NCBI GenBank assembly: GCA_963766505.1
Contig: CAVYAL010000005.1
Location: 1,240,001-1,304,000 of the forward strand
Direction of reading: 5' to 3'
DNA length: 64,000 nucleotides
DNA from: DATIRA01 sp963766505
GTDB lineage: Bacteria > Pseudomonadota > Gammaproteobacteria > Steroidobacterales > Steroidobacteraceae
Of this stretch, positions 25,654 through 34,270 are shown in pieces. Both the position numbers and the translations under genes were made by a program. Position 1 is the stretch's first letter, and each line of letters begins with the position of its first letter. Below the pieces are notes generated by a model. That model had not been told where the DNA came from and searched no databases. It saw nothing but the letters and a program-made list of their open reading frames with translations.

Positions 25654-28128
25654 ATGACCTTATTCTGGTTACTGCTCTTTTTCGGCGGCGCGCTCTACCT
25701 GACCTACCAGCGCGTATCGCTGGCCAGTTCGACCGTCGCGGCCGGCCTCGCGCTGCTCGCCTACAGCTATTTCGGCAGCGCCGGCCTGCCCTGGCTGATC
25801 ACGCTGTGGATCGGCTTCGGCCTGCTCGCATTGCTGAACCTCGATGCGCTGCGAACGCGCTTCGTCACTAAACCGTTCCTGATGGTCTACCGTCGCATGC
25901 TGCCCTCGATGTCGACCACGGAACGCGAGGCGCTCGAGGCAGGCACGGTGTGGTGGGACGGGGAGCTGTTCACCGGCAAGCCGGACTGGCCGAAGCTGCT
26001 GTCGGCGAAGGCGCCCGCGCTGACGGCCGAGGAGCAGGCTTTTCTGGACGGCCCCTGCGAGGAGCTGTGCCGGATGCTCGACGAATGGGACATCACCCAC
26101 CGCCGTGCCGACCTGCCGCCTCATGTCTGGGACTTCCTGAAGCAGAAGGGCTTCTTCGCGATGATCATCCCGAAGAAGTACGGCGGCCTCGGCTTCTCCG
26201 CCTATGCGCACTCCTGCGTGCTCGTGAAGCTCGCGAGCCGCAGCGCAACGGCCTCCTCGACCGTCGCGGTGCCGAACTCCCTCGGACCCGCGGAGCTGCT
26301 GCTGCACTATGGCACCGAGCAGCAGAAGGACCACTACCTGCCGCGGCTCGCCCGTGGCGATGAAGTGCCCTGCTTCGCGCTGACCGGGCCTCGCGCCGGC
26401 TCGGACGCGGCGTCGATCCCGGACACGGGCGTGGTCTGCCGGGGCGTCTACGAAGGCCGGGAAGTCATCGGCCTGAAGCTCAATTTCTCGAAGCGCTACA
26501 TCACGCTCGCGCCGGTCGCGACCGTGATCGGCCTAGCCTTCCGGCTGTACGACCCCGACCGCCTGATGGGCGGAGAGAAGACCGACTACGGCATCACCTG
26601 CGCGCTGATCCCGCGCAACACGCCGGGCGTGAGCATCGGCCGGCGGCATTTCCCGCTCAACATCGCCTTCCAGAACGGACCGCTTTCCGGCAAGGACGTG
26701 TTCGTGCCGCTGGAGTTCATCATCGGCGGTCCGAAGATGGCCGGCCAGGGCTGGCGGATGCTGGTCGAGCAGCTGTCGGTCGGTCGCTGCATCTCGCTGC
26801 CTTCGAATTCGACCGGCGGCTCGAAGGCCGGTACCTACGCGACGGCCGCATACGCTCGCATCCGCAAGCAGTTCAGCCAGCCGGTTGGCAAGTTCGAGGG
26901 CGTCGAGGCCGCGATCGCCCGGATGGCGGGCTACACCTACATCATGGACGCGGCGCGCTCCGTCACCTGCGGCGCGATCGACGGCGGCGAGAAGCCGGCG
27001 GTGCCGGCCGCGATGCTCAAGTACCACTGCACCGAGCTCGGTCGCAAGGTCGCCAACGACGCGATGGACGTGCAGGGCGGCAAGGGCATCTGCCTGGGTC
27101 CGAAGAACTACCTCGGACGCGGATACCAGGTCATCCCGGTCGCGATCACCGTGGAGGGCGCCAACATCCTGACGCGCAGCCTGATGATCCTCGGCCAGGG
27201 TGCGATCCGCTGCCATCCCTACGTGCTGAAGGAAATGAACGCGGCGCGCGAGAAGGACAAGGCGAAGAGCCTGCGCGAGTTCGACGAGGCCCTGTTCGGG
27301 CACGTCGGCTACACGCTCTCCAATGCAGCGCGCTCGCTGGTGACCGGCGCCACGCTGGCACGGTTCAGCAGCACGCCGGAATCGACCGCAACACGGCGTT
27401 ACTACCAGCACATCAACAGCTTCAGCGCCCGCTTCGCGTTCGCGACCGACGTCGCGATGCTCACGCTCGGTGGCTACCTGAAGCAGAAGGAGCATCTCTC
27501 GGCGCGACTCGGTGACGTGCTGTCGTCGCTGTACCTCGCGTCGATGGTGCTGAAGCACTACGAGAACCAGGGACGACAGGAAGCGGACCTGCCGCTGGTC
27601 GAATGGAGTTGCCGTACGCTGCTGTACACGGCGCAGGAGCAGTTGCACGGATTCCTGCGCAACTTCCCGAATCGCTGGCTGGCCGCGCTGATGCGCCTGG
27701 TGATCTTTCCGCGCGGGCGAACTTATTTCGCGCCCAGCGACCGTCTCGGTCGCAAGATCGTCGAGCAGCTGATGGTGCCTTCCGAGTCGCGCGAGCGGCT
27801 TGCCGACGGCATCTACAAGACGGTGGAGCCGAGCAACCCGATCGGCCTGCTGCAGCAGGCGCTCGAGCTTTCCGTCCGGGCTGCGCCGATCGAGAAGCGA
27901 CTGCGCGTCGACGGCGTGAAGACGGGTCGCGTCACTGCGCTCGATCTGCCCGGGCAGATCGAGCAGGGCCTGGCCGCCGGGATTCTGAGCGCCGATGAAG
28001 CTGCGCTGCTCCGCGACTACGACCAGAAGGTGATGGAGCTGGTCCACGTGGATGATTTCACGACCGAAGAGCTGATGGCTGGCGTGCAGGTCGAGGAAGG
28101 CGCCCGACCGCTGCGTCACATCGCCTGA
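25654..28128 (+). CDS. fadE: Membrane-associated acyl-CoA dehydrogenase FadE
   Basis: First step of fatty acid beta-oxidation: oxidises acyl-CoA to trans-2-enoyl-CoA with FAD. 824 residues, matching the long FadE (YafH) type of gammaproteobacteria. Residues about 1-65 contain three hydrophobic segments that anchor it to the membrane; the acyl-CoA dehydrogenase core runs about 80-480 (GFFAMIIPKKYGGLGFSAYA, CFALTGPRAGSDAASIPD, VEGANILTRSLMILGQGAIR), followed by the DUF1974 C-terminal domain. GTG 25651 directly precedes the chosen ATG. It stands alone, so FadR-type control is possible, but no site was identified. Confidence 0.96.
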   Translation: MTLFWLLLFFGGALYLTYQRVSLASSTVAAGLALLAYSYFGSAGLPWLITLWIGFGLLALLNLDALRTRFVTKPFLMVYRRMLPSMSTTEREALEAGTVWWDGELFTGKPDWPKLLSAKAPALTAEEQAFLDGPCEELCRMLDEWDITHRRADLPPHVWDFLKQKGFFAMIIPKKYGGLGFSAYAHSCVLVKLASRSATASSTVAVPNSLGPAELLLHYGTEQQKDHYLPRLARGDEVPCFALTGPRAGSDAASIPDTGVVCRGVYEGREVIGLKLNFSKRYITLAPVATVIGLAFRLYDPDRLMGGEKTDYGITCALIPRNTPGVSIGRRHFPLNIAFQNGPLSGKDVFVPLEFIIGGPKMAGQGWRMLVEQLSVGRCISLPSNSTGGSKAGTYATAAYARIRKQFSQPVGKFEGVEAAIARMAGYTYIMDAARSVTCGAIDGGEKPAVPAAMLKYHCTELGRKVANDAMDVQGGKGICLGPKNYLGRGYQVIPVAITVEGANILTRSLMILGQGAIRCHPYVLKEMNAAREKDKAKSLREFDEALFGHVGYTLSNAARSLVTGATLARFSSTPESTATRRYYQHINSFSARFAFATDVAMLTLGGYLKQKEHLSARLGDVLSSLYLASMVLKHYENQGRQEADLPLVEWSCRTLLYTAQEQLHGFLRNFPNRWLAALMRLVIFPRGRTYFAPSDRLGRKIVEQLMVPSESRERLADGIYKTVEPSNPIGLLQQALELSVRAAPIEKRLRVDGVKTGRVTALDLPGQIEQGLAAGILSADEAALLRDYDQKVMELVHVDDFTTEELMAGVQVEEGARPLRHIA

Positions 28129-28153
28129 CGGCTCCCGGTCGCAATCGAGGACT

Positions 28154-28186
28154 CCCGGGGCGGCCCCGAGGCGCGCCGCCCCCGGG
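28154..28186 (+). terminator. Intrinsic terminator after fadE
   Basis: Stem CCCGGGGCGGC / GCCGCCCCCGGG with one bulged C and a 10-base loop, 26 bases after the fadE stop, then a run ending in CCTTTGTT. Reasonable Rho-independent terminator before the next gene. Confidence 0.55.
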
Positions 28187-28211
28187 CAGTCCCCTTTGTT
28201 AAGCTGCGCGC

Positions 28212-29699
28212 GTGAGCGACGCGCTGCCAGGCTCCCCCGGTGTCACCTACGAGGTCGAACTCGAGGCGGACGCCGCAATCGAGCAGTCCTTCGACACCTG
28301 GCTTCGGGACCATGTCGCCGACGTCCTGCAGTTCGACGGCTTCCTTTCGGCCGAGATACTCACGGCCGACGCAGGCTCGCCCGGGCAGATCCGCCGGATC
28401 GTCCGGTACCGGCTACACGACCGCGCGGCCCTGGATGATTACCTGCGCAATCACGCGGCCCGGATGGACGCGCTGGGAACCGAGCGCTTTGGCGGCCGCA
28501 TCTCTCTCGAACAGCGAACCCTGGCTTCCCGCGAGGAGTTCATCCGTGGCCAGTTCTCGACGGAGAACTGCCTCAACTGCGGCGAGGTGCTGACCGGCCA
28601 GCACTGCTCGCACTGCGGCCAGCGCGCCCGGGTACGGGTCCTCTCGCTCTGGGGACTGCTCAAGGACCTGTTCGGCGACCTGTTCGAGTGGGACTCGAGG
28701 GTGTGGCGCACGTTGCGACCGCTTGCGTTCCGGCCGGGACTGCTGACGGCGGACTTCCTGCGCGGTCGGCGCATGCACTACACGCCGCCGTTCCGGATGT
28801 ACCTGATCCTGAGCGTCGGCTTCTTCCTGCTCGCCAACCTGGGCACGGACCCGGGCTCGGGCATGCGCTTCGACGTGGACGAGACGGGCGACGCGAACCT
28901 GAACCTGCAGCTCGGTACACGGGACGGCGAGGCACCGTCTGCTGCTGAAAAGACCGACAAGCCTGCACCGGACGCCACGCAACCGGCGACCCCGCCCGGG
29001 CCCGCAGCTGGAGCAGCTCCACCTGAGCTCGACGCCGAGATGGTGGCCGTGATCGACGCCATCGTGAAACGGCTGCCGGAGTCCGAGCGCGAGCAGGCTC
29101 GCAGCGAATTCATGGGCAAGCTCGGCTCGCTGACGCCCGAGCAGCTAGAGCCGGTCAAGAAGACGCTGAAGGACCCCTGCGGCGAAAACAGCCTGAGACT
29201 CGAGATGAGCCCGGGGCTCCAGCGTTATGAGCCGCTCCTCAGGGAAGCCTGCCGCAAGATCGTCGCCGACTCGCCGAGCTTCGGCCGCGCGATGTTCGAG
29301 AACATCCCGAAGATGATGTTCATCTTCCTGCCACTGATCGCGGCGGTCATGTACGTGCTGTACATCGGCTCAGGGCGTTACTACGTCGAGCACCTGCTGT
29401 TCGTGGTTCACTTCCACGCGTTCTTCTTCCTGGGCGGCCTCGCGATCCTGCTGCTGCAGCTGCTGCGGAGCGCAACCGCCGAAACGGCCCTCGGCAAGGG
29501 AGTCTCCGCTGCCGAGGGCCTGCTGATGGCGGTTTTCGTCATCTACCTGCCGGTCTACCTGTACCGGGCGATGCGCAGGGTGTACGGGCAGGGGCCGATC
29601 ATCACGTCGGCCAAATACGCGGTGCTCGTCATAGCCTATGTGGTCTGCCTGAGCCTCACGGCCATCGGGCTGCTGCTGTACACCGCGCTGACGCTCTGA
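28212..29699 (+). CDS. DUF4286-DUF3667 fusion membrane protein
   Basis: 495 residues from a GTG start. Residues about 8-105 form a DUF4286 ferredoxin-like/ABM-type domain (YEVELEADAAIEQSFDTWLR). A short link leads to a DUF3667 part with a zinc-ribbon (CLNCGEVLTGQHCSHCG) and then LLKDLFGDLFEWDSRVWRTL. The membrane section has about five helices, split by a Pro/Ala-rich soluble loop about 240-370. Neither domain has an established function. Monocistronic, convergent with sodB. Confidence 0.8.
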   Translation: MSDALPGSPGVTYEVELEADAAIEQSFDTWLRDHVADVLQFDGFLSAEILTADAGSPGQIRRIVRYRLHDRAALDDYLRNHAARMDALGTERFGGRISLEQRTLASREEFIRGQFSTENCLNCGEVLTGQHCSHCGQRARVRVLSLWGLLKDLFGDLFEWDSRVWRTLRPLAFRPGLLTADFLRGRRMHYTPPFRMYLILSVGFFLLANLGTDPGSGMRFDVDETGDANLNLQLGTRDGEAPSAAEKTDKPAPDATQPATPPGPAAGAAPPELDAEMVAVIDAIVKRLPESEREQARSEFMGKLGSLTPEQLEPVKKTLKDPCGENSLRLEMSPGLQRYEPLLREACRKIVADSPSFGRAMFENIPKMMFIFLPLIAAVMYVLYIGSGRYYVEHLLFVVHFHAFFFLGGLAILLLQLLRSATAETALGKGVSAAEGLLMAVFVIYLPVYLYRAMRRVYGQGPIITSAKYAVLVIAYVVCLSLTAIGLLLYTALTL

Positions 29700-29706
29700 A
29701 TCCCTC

Positions 29707-30315
29707 TCAAGCGGCCCGGGCCAGGTTCGCGTTCGCGAACTCCCAGTTGATCAGCTTGTCGATCACCGCCGCGACGAAATCGGGCCTGCGGTTCTGGTAA
29801 TCCAGGTAGTACGCATGCTCCCAGACGTCGATCGTCAGCAGCGGCGTGACGCCCTGCGTGAGCGGCGTTTCGGCATTGGGCGTCTTGACGAGCTTGACGG
29901 CGCCCTTGTCCGCGACCAGCCAGGCCCAGCCGCTGCCGAACTGGGTCACTGCGGCGTTCGTGAACTCCTTCTTGAAGTTCTCGTAGCTGCCGAATGCACC
30001 GTCGATCGCCTTCGCGATCGCACCGGTCGGCGCGCCGCCGCCGCCAGGCTTCATGCTGTTCCAGAAGAAGGTGTGGTTCCAGACCTGCGCGGCGTTGTTG
30101 AACATGCCGGCCTTGTCGGCCTTGCCGGCGACCGCGGCGATCAGTTTCTCGAGCGGTGTATCCGCATGCTCGGTTCCTGCGACCAGCTTGTTCAGGTTGT
30201 CGACATAGGCCTTGTGGTGCTTGCCGTAATGGAAGGACATGGTCTGGGCCGAGATCACCGGTGCGAGCGCATCGGGCGCATAGGGCAACGGGGGCAGTTC
30301 GATGTGGTGGGACAT
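29707..30315 (-). CDS. sodB: Iron superoxide dismutase
   Basis: Cytoplasmic superoxide dismutase, 202 residues. Metal ligands are in HYGKHHKAYVDNLN, AAQVWNHTFFWNS and DVWEHAYYLDYQNRRPDF. The AQVWNH sequence (Gln in the first half) and GGGG..PTG are typical of the Fe form. Start at 30315 (MSHHIELPPLPYA) has a GGAGAG-like site upstream; open reading frame further 5' is not coding. Divergent from dinB with a 176-base gap. Confidence 0.96.
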   Translation of the reverse strand: MSHHIELPPLPYAPDALAPVISAQTMSFHYGKHHKAYVDNLNKLVAGTEHADTPLEKLIAAVAGKADKAGMFNNAAQVWNHTFFWNSMKPGGGGAPTGAIAKAIDGAFGSYENFKKEFTNAAVTQFGSGWAWLVADKGAVKLVKTPNAETPLTQGVTPLLTIDVWEHAYYLDYQNRRPDFVAAVIDKLINWEFANANLARAA

Positions 30316-30491
30316 GAGGTCTCTCCTGTGAATCTCGGGGGGTCGGCGCGGCAGACCGCGTCGTGAAACGATCATTATTCGCCGGTTCGCAGCCCGACTC
30401 AAACCGGATGAGGCGGGCGGCGCGGGCGGCCGGGCCACCCGCGGTGCTAGCATCGTCAGGCGACCTGGACTCGCGCGGCTTCGGAGCAGCG

Positions 30492-31688
30492 ATGGATGGG
30501 CGGGTGATCCTGCACGTGGACATGGATGCTTTCTACGCATCCATCGAGCAGCGTGACGATGCGTCGCTGCGGGACCGCCCCGTGATCGTGGGCGGCACAG
30601 GCGCAAGGGGTGTCGTTGCGGCCGCGAGCTACGAGGTGCGCAGCTTCGGCGTGCGCTCGGCCATGCCGGTGCGCGAAGCCCTGCGCCGCTGCCCGCAGGC
30701 GATCTGCGTCCGGCCGCGCATGGCGCACTACGAGGCGGTTTCGCGCCAGATCTTCGCAATCTTCAGCGAGTTCACGCCGCTCGTGCAGGGACTGTCACTG
30801 GACGAGGCCTTCCTCGATGTCACGGCGAGCGCGAAGCTGAACGGCGACGGGGAACGGGTCGCCCGGGAGGTCAAGCGTCTCGTGCGCGAGCGGACCGGGC
30901 TTGCAGCATCGGTCGGCGTCGCACCGAACAAGCTCGTGGCCAAGATCGCCTCCGACCTTGAGAAGCCGGACGGGCTCGTCGTGGTGCGCGCCGCCGAGGT
31001 CAAGGCGGTGCTCGACCCGCTGCCGATCCGCAGGCTGTTCGGGCTCGGCGCGAAGACCGCGGCGAAGGTCGAGGCGCTCGGCATTCGCACGCTCGGCCAG
31101 CTGCGGCTTGCGGAAGTTGCGAAGCTGCGGACCGTGTTCGGTCGCCATGCCGAACTCGTCCGGCAGCGCGCAGCGGGCATCGACGAGCGACCCGTCCGGC
31201 CGGACCGGGACGAGAAGCAGATCAGCGCAGAGGAGACCTTCGATGCGGACATCGCCGAGCCTGCGCGACTGCGCTCGGAGCTCGTGCACCTCGCCGACAG
31301 GACGAGCGCGCGACTGCGCGCGAAGGGGCTCACGGCAAGCTGCGTGGTGGTCAAGATCCGCCGCAGCGACTTCGTCACCTGCACGCGGCAGAGGCATTTC
31401 GAGCCGCCGACCCAGGAGACGCAGGTGCTGACGGCACTGGCGCTCGAGCTGTTCGACTCATGGCGTGCGGCCGAGCCGGGCGCGGCGCTGCGGCTGCTCG
31501 GCGTGGGCGTGAGCGGACTCGCGCCTGCGTCCCAGCTCGAGCTGTTCACCGCGGCGCAGACGACCAGGAACCGGGAACTCGACGCGGCGGTCGACCGGAT
31601 CCGCGAACGCTTCGGCCGGGTCGCTGTCGCCAGGGCGAGCACGCTCGCCGCGCCGACCGCGCAGCCGGCCCAAGGACGTCGCCGCTGA
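30492..31688 (+). CDS. dinB: DNA polymerase IV (Y family)
   Basis: Error-prone translesion polymerase, 398 residues. Catalytic acidic residues are in HVDMDAFYASIEQRD and LSLDEAFLDVT, with the fingers motif in ARGVVAAASYEVRSFGVRSAMP. The little-finger domain follows about 240-370. The ATG at 30492 has GGAGCAGCG upstream. A C-terminal clamp-binding motif is not obvious; the tail is Ala- and Gln-rich. I looked for an SOS box (CTGT-N8-ACAG) in the upstream 176 bases and found none. Confidence 0.95.
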   Translation: MDGRVILHVDMDAFYASIEQRDDASLRDRPVIVGGTGARGVVAAASYEVRSFGVRSAMPVREALRRCPQAICVRPRMAHYEAVSRQIFAIFSEFTPLVQGLSLDEAFLDVTASAKLNGDGERVAREVKRLVRERTGLAASVGVAPNKLVAKIASDLEKPDGLVVVRAAEVKAVLDPLPIRRLFGLGAKTAAKVEALGIRTLGQLRLAEVAKLRTVFGRHAELVRQRAAGIDERPVRPDRDEKQISAEETFDADIAEPARLRSELVHLADRTSARLRAKGLTASCVVVKIRRSDFVTCTRQRHFEPPTQETQVLTALALELFDSWRAAEPGAALRLLGVGVSGLAPASQLELFTAAQTTRNRELDAAVDRIRERFGRVAVARASTLAAPTAQPAQGRRR

Positions 31689-31817
31689 GGGGCTGCGGCA
31701 GCGACCCGTGCGCCGCGCCCGATCCCCGGGCACGGGACCCCACCGGCGCTAGTCATACCGCACCCGGGCAGGCATCATTGTGGACCGCCAAGGCGCCGGA
31801 AACGGCCCCAAACCCAG

Positions 31818-33482
31818 ATGTACACGAGTTTTTTCGGGCTCCAGGAAAAGCCCTTCGCCATCACGCCGGATCCCCGCTACCTCTACCTGAGTGAGCGGCA
31901 TGCGGAGGCGCTCGCGCACCTGCTCTACGGCATCAACGAGGCGGGCGGATTCGTGCAGCTGACCGGCGAGGTGGGCACCGGGAAGACCACGATCATCCGC
32001 AGCCTGCTCGAGCAGCTGCCGTCCCACGCGGACGTGGCGCTGATCCTGAACCCGCGCATCACGCCGGCGGAGTTCCTGCTCACGATCTGCGAGGAACTCC
32101 ACATCCAGGTGCCGGAGGCGGGTCGTGGCAGCACCAAGACGCTGATGGACCTGCTCGGCCGCCACCTGCTCGAATCGCATGCGCGCGGGCGCCGTGTCGT
32201 GCTGATCGTGGACGAGGCGCAGAACCTCAGTCCCCAGACGCTCGAGCAGGTCCGACTGCTGACGAACCTCGAGACCGCCACCACGAAACTGCTGCAGATC
32301 ATCCTGATCGGGCAGCCGGAACTCAGGGCCTTGCTCGACCAGCCCGACCTGCGGCAGCTGGCGCAGCGCATCACCGGGCGGTACCACCTGAACCCACTGT
32401 CAGCGGAAGAATCCGCCGGCTACGTGAAGCATCGGATGCGGGTCGCAGGCGCCACGGCCGAGGCCTTCTCGCACGCCGCGCTTCGTGAGGTGCACCGGCT
32501 GAGCGGCGGCATTCCCCGCGTGATCAACGTGATCTGCGACCGCGCGCTGCTCGGCGCGTTCACGCGCGAGGATCATCGCATAGGCGCGGGACTGATCCGC
32601 CAGGCCGCGTCGGAAGTGTATGGCCGTCCGGTACCCGCGCCCTGGCTCAAGTGGGGAACCGGCGCAGCGCTCGCTGCGGCGCTGGCGCTGGTCGGATTCG
32701 GGCTTTGGTCGCTGAATCGCGACCGGCCGGCCGGGCCCGCGGCAACGATTGCCAACGTCGAGCCGGCGGATACAGCCGAGACGCCGACGCGGGTCGCGAC
32801 GGCCGCGCCGCAAGCGGAGCCTGCCGAGCCGGTCCTCGCGCCCACCCCTCCGGCAATCGAGCACCTGCTGGTGCACCGGGCCAACGAGACGACTACCGAG
32901 GCCGCGCTCGGAACCTTGTTCGCCTTGTGGGGAGCCAGCTACGACCCGGGGCTCGGGCGCGGCTGCGAACAGGCCGTCGGCCAGGGCCTGGAATGCCTGT
33001 TCCAGAAGGGGTCCTGGGCGCAGCTGCGGACCCTGAACCGCCCTGCCATCCTGACGCTGACCGACGACGTCGGACGCACGCACCAGGTCGTACTGGCCGG
33101 GCTGGACGACGAAACGGCAACGATCGAGCTGGGCGCGGACCGGATCGACCTGTCCATCACCGATCTCTCGCGTTACTGGTTCGGCGATTTCCTGCTGCTC
33201 TGGCGCCCGCCGATCGCCGTCGTCAAGGCGCTGGGCCCGGGCATGCGCGGCGAGGACGTGCGCTGGCTGCGCGAGAGCCTGCAGCTGGCGGCAGGTCTCG
33301 CGCCCGCGTCGGTCGCGAGCGACGTGTACGACGAGGACCTCACCAGGCGGGTGCAGGATTTCCAGCGGCAGCATCGTCTGGCGGTGGACGGCATCGCGGG
33401 CGTGCAGACCCAGATCGTCCTGGACACGGTACTGAACGCCACCGGCTCGCCGACGATCGTGGACGAGGCGGCCAGGGGCTGA
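31818..33482 (+). CDS. ExeA-like AAA ATPase with C-terminal peptidoglycan-binding domain
   Basis: 554 residues. N-terminal AAA ATPase about 1-270: SFFGLQEKPFAITPDPRYLY, Walker A TGEVGTGKTT, Walker B VVLIVDEAQNLS. A TM helix lies about 275-297, then a C39-like/periplasmic part about 345-450, and a peptidoglycan_binding_1 domain about 475-540. Same layout as ExeA/GspA, which, with ExeB, helps type II secretin assembly through peptidoglycan. No T2SS structural genes are near. It is followed by an exeB-like gene after 6 bases, which supports the pairing. Confidence 0.88.
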   Translation: MYTSFFGLQEKPFAITPDPRYLYLSERHAEALAHLLYGINEAGGFVQLTGEVGTGKTTIIRSLLEQLPSHADVALILNPRITPAEFLLTICEELHIQVPEAGRGSTKTLMDLLGRHLLESHARGRRVVLIVDEAQNLSPQTLEQVRLLTNLETATTKLLQIILIGQPELRALLDQPDLRQLAQRITGRYHLNPLSAEESAGYVKHRMRVAGATAEAFSHAALREVHRLSGGIPRVINVICDRALLGAFTREDHRIGAGLIRQAASEVYGRPVPAPWLKWGTGAALAAALALVGFGLWSLNRDRPAGPAATIANVEPADTAETPTRVATAAPQAEPAEPVLAPTPPAIEHLLVHRANETTTEAALGTLFALWGASYDPGLGRGCEQAVGQGLECLFQKGSWAQLRTLNRPAILTLTDDVGRTHQVVLAGLDDETATIELGADRIDLSITDLSRYWFGDFLLLWRPPIAVVKALGPGMRGEDVRWLRESLQLAAGLAPASVASDVYDEDLTRRVQDFQRQHRLAVDGIAGVQTQIVLDTVLNATGSPTIVDEAARG

Positions 33483-33488
33483 ACCAGC

Positions 33489-34259
33489 ATGTCCTTCATC
33501 CTCGACGCGCTGCGAAAATCCGAGCACGAGCGCCATCGCCAGACCGGCCCGACGCTGGCCGAAACGGCCGTGGCGCCGGCCCGCAAGGGGAAGAACTTCT
33601 GGGCCACCGGCGTCATCGCACTGCTGGTCGTGAACCTGTTCGCTTTCGGTTTCCTGCTGCTGCACATGTCGCGTGACAAGCCACCCGAGCCCGCGGTCCC
33701 GGCGGCGCCGCCGACATCCGGGCCCGCGCGCGAAGTCCCCGAGCGGACCTCGGTCACCCGGACCCGGCCCGTGCCCGCCGAGCCATCACCGATGATGCGA
33801 CCCGCGCAGTCGCGGCCGGCGACAGGCCCCGGACGCAATCCGCTCGAGGACGAAGTCGCCGCGCGCGAACCCCGGATCGACCGGGACCTGCAGCGCAGTG
33901 CCGCGGCTCCGCCCGCGGGCCCGCCCGCCGTGAGTGCCGCGCCAGGCCGCGGCGGCAGCGTGATCTACCAGTCGCTGCCCGAGGCCGATCCGGTGACCGC
34001 CGCGGGCCTGCCGACGTCCCGCAGGGCCGCTGCCGACCTGCCCACCGCCGACGAGATCATGGCCCCGAGCGGACTGCCGGAGCTGCAGCTCGAGCTGCAC
34101 GTGTATGCGAACGACGCCGCACAACGCTTCGTCTTCATAAACTCGCACAAGTACCGCGAAGGCGACAACCTCGCCGAGGGCCCGCGCGTGGAGCAGATCA
34201 GGAGCGACGGAGTCGTCCTCAGCCTGCGCGGCAGTCGTTTCCTGCTGCCGCGCGACTGA
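33489..34259 (+). CDS. General secretion pathway protein B-like (ExeB)
   Basis: 256 residues with the hallmark start MSFILDALRKSEHERHRQ, one TM helix about 38-57 (WATGVIALLVVNLFAFGFLL), a long Pro/Ala/Arg-rich periplasmic linker, and a C-terminal T2SSB domain (LQLELHVYANDAAQRFVFIN). Partner of ExeA in secretin insertion. Sits 6 bases after the exeA-like gene and 11 before the FakA/FakB fusion gene, so probably one operon. The linker is low-complexity and weakly conserved. Confidence 0.88.
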   Translation: MSFILDALRKSEHERHRQTGPTLAETAVAPARKGKNFWATGVIALLVVNLFAFGFLLLHMSRDKPPEPAVPAAPPTSGPAREVPERTSVTRTRPVPAEPSPMMRPAQSRPATGPGRNPLEDEVAAREPRIDRDLQRSAAAPPAGPPAVSAAPGRGGSVIYQSLPEADPVTAAGLPTSRRAAADLPTADEIMAPSGLPELQLELHVYANDAAQRFVFINSHKYREGDNLAEGPRVEQIRSDGVVLSLRGSRFLLPRD

Positions 34260-34270
34260 GGGATCCCGCC

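Noticed and set aside
30316..30491. SOS box upstream of dinB
   Set aside because: No CTGT-N8-ACAG sequence found in the intergenic region.
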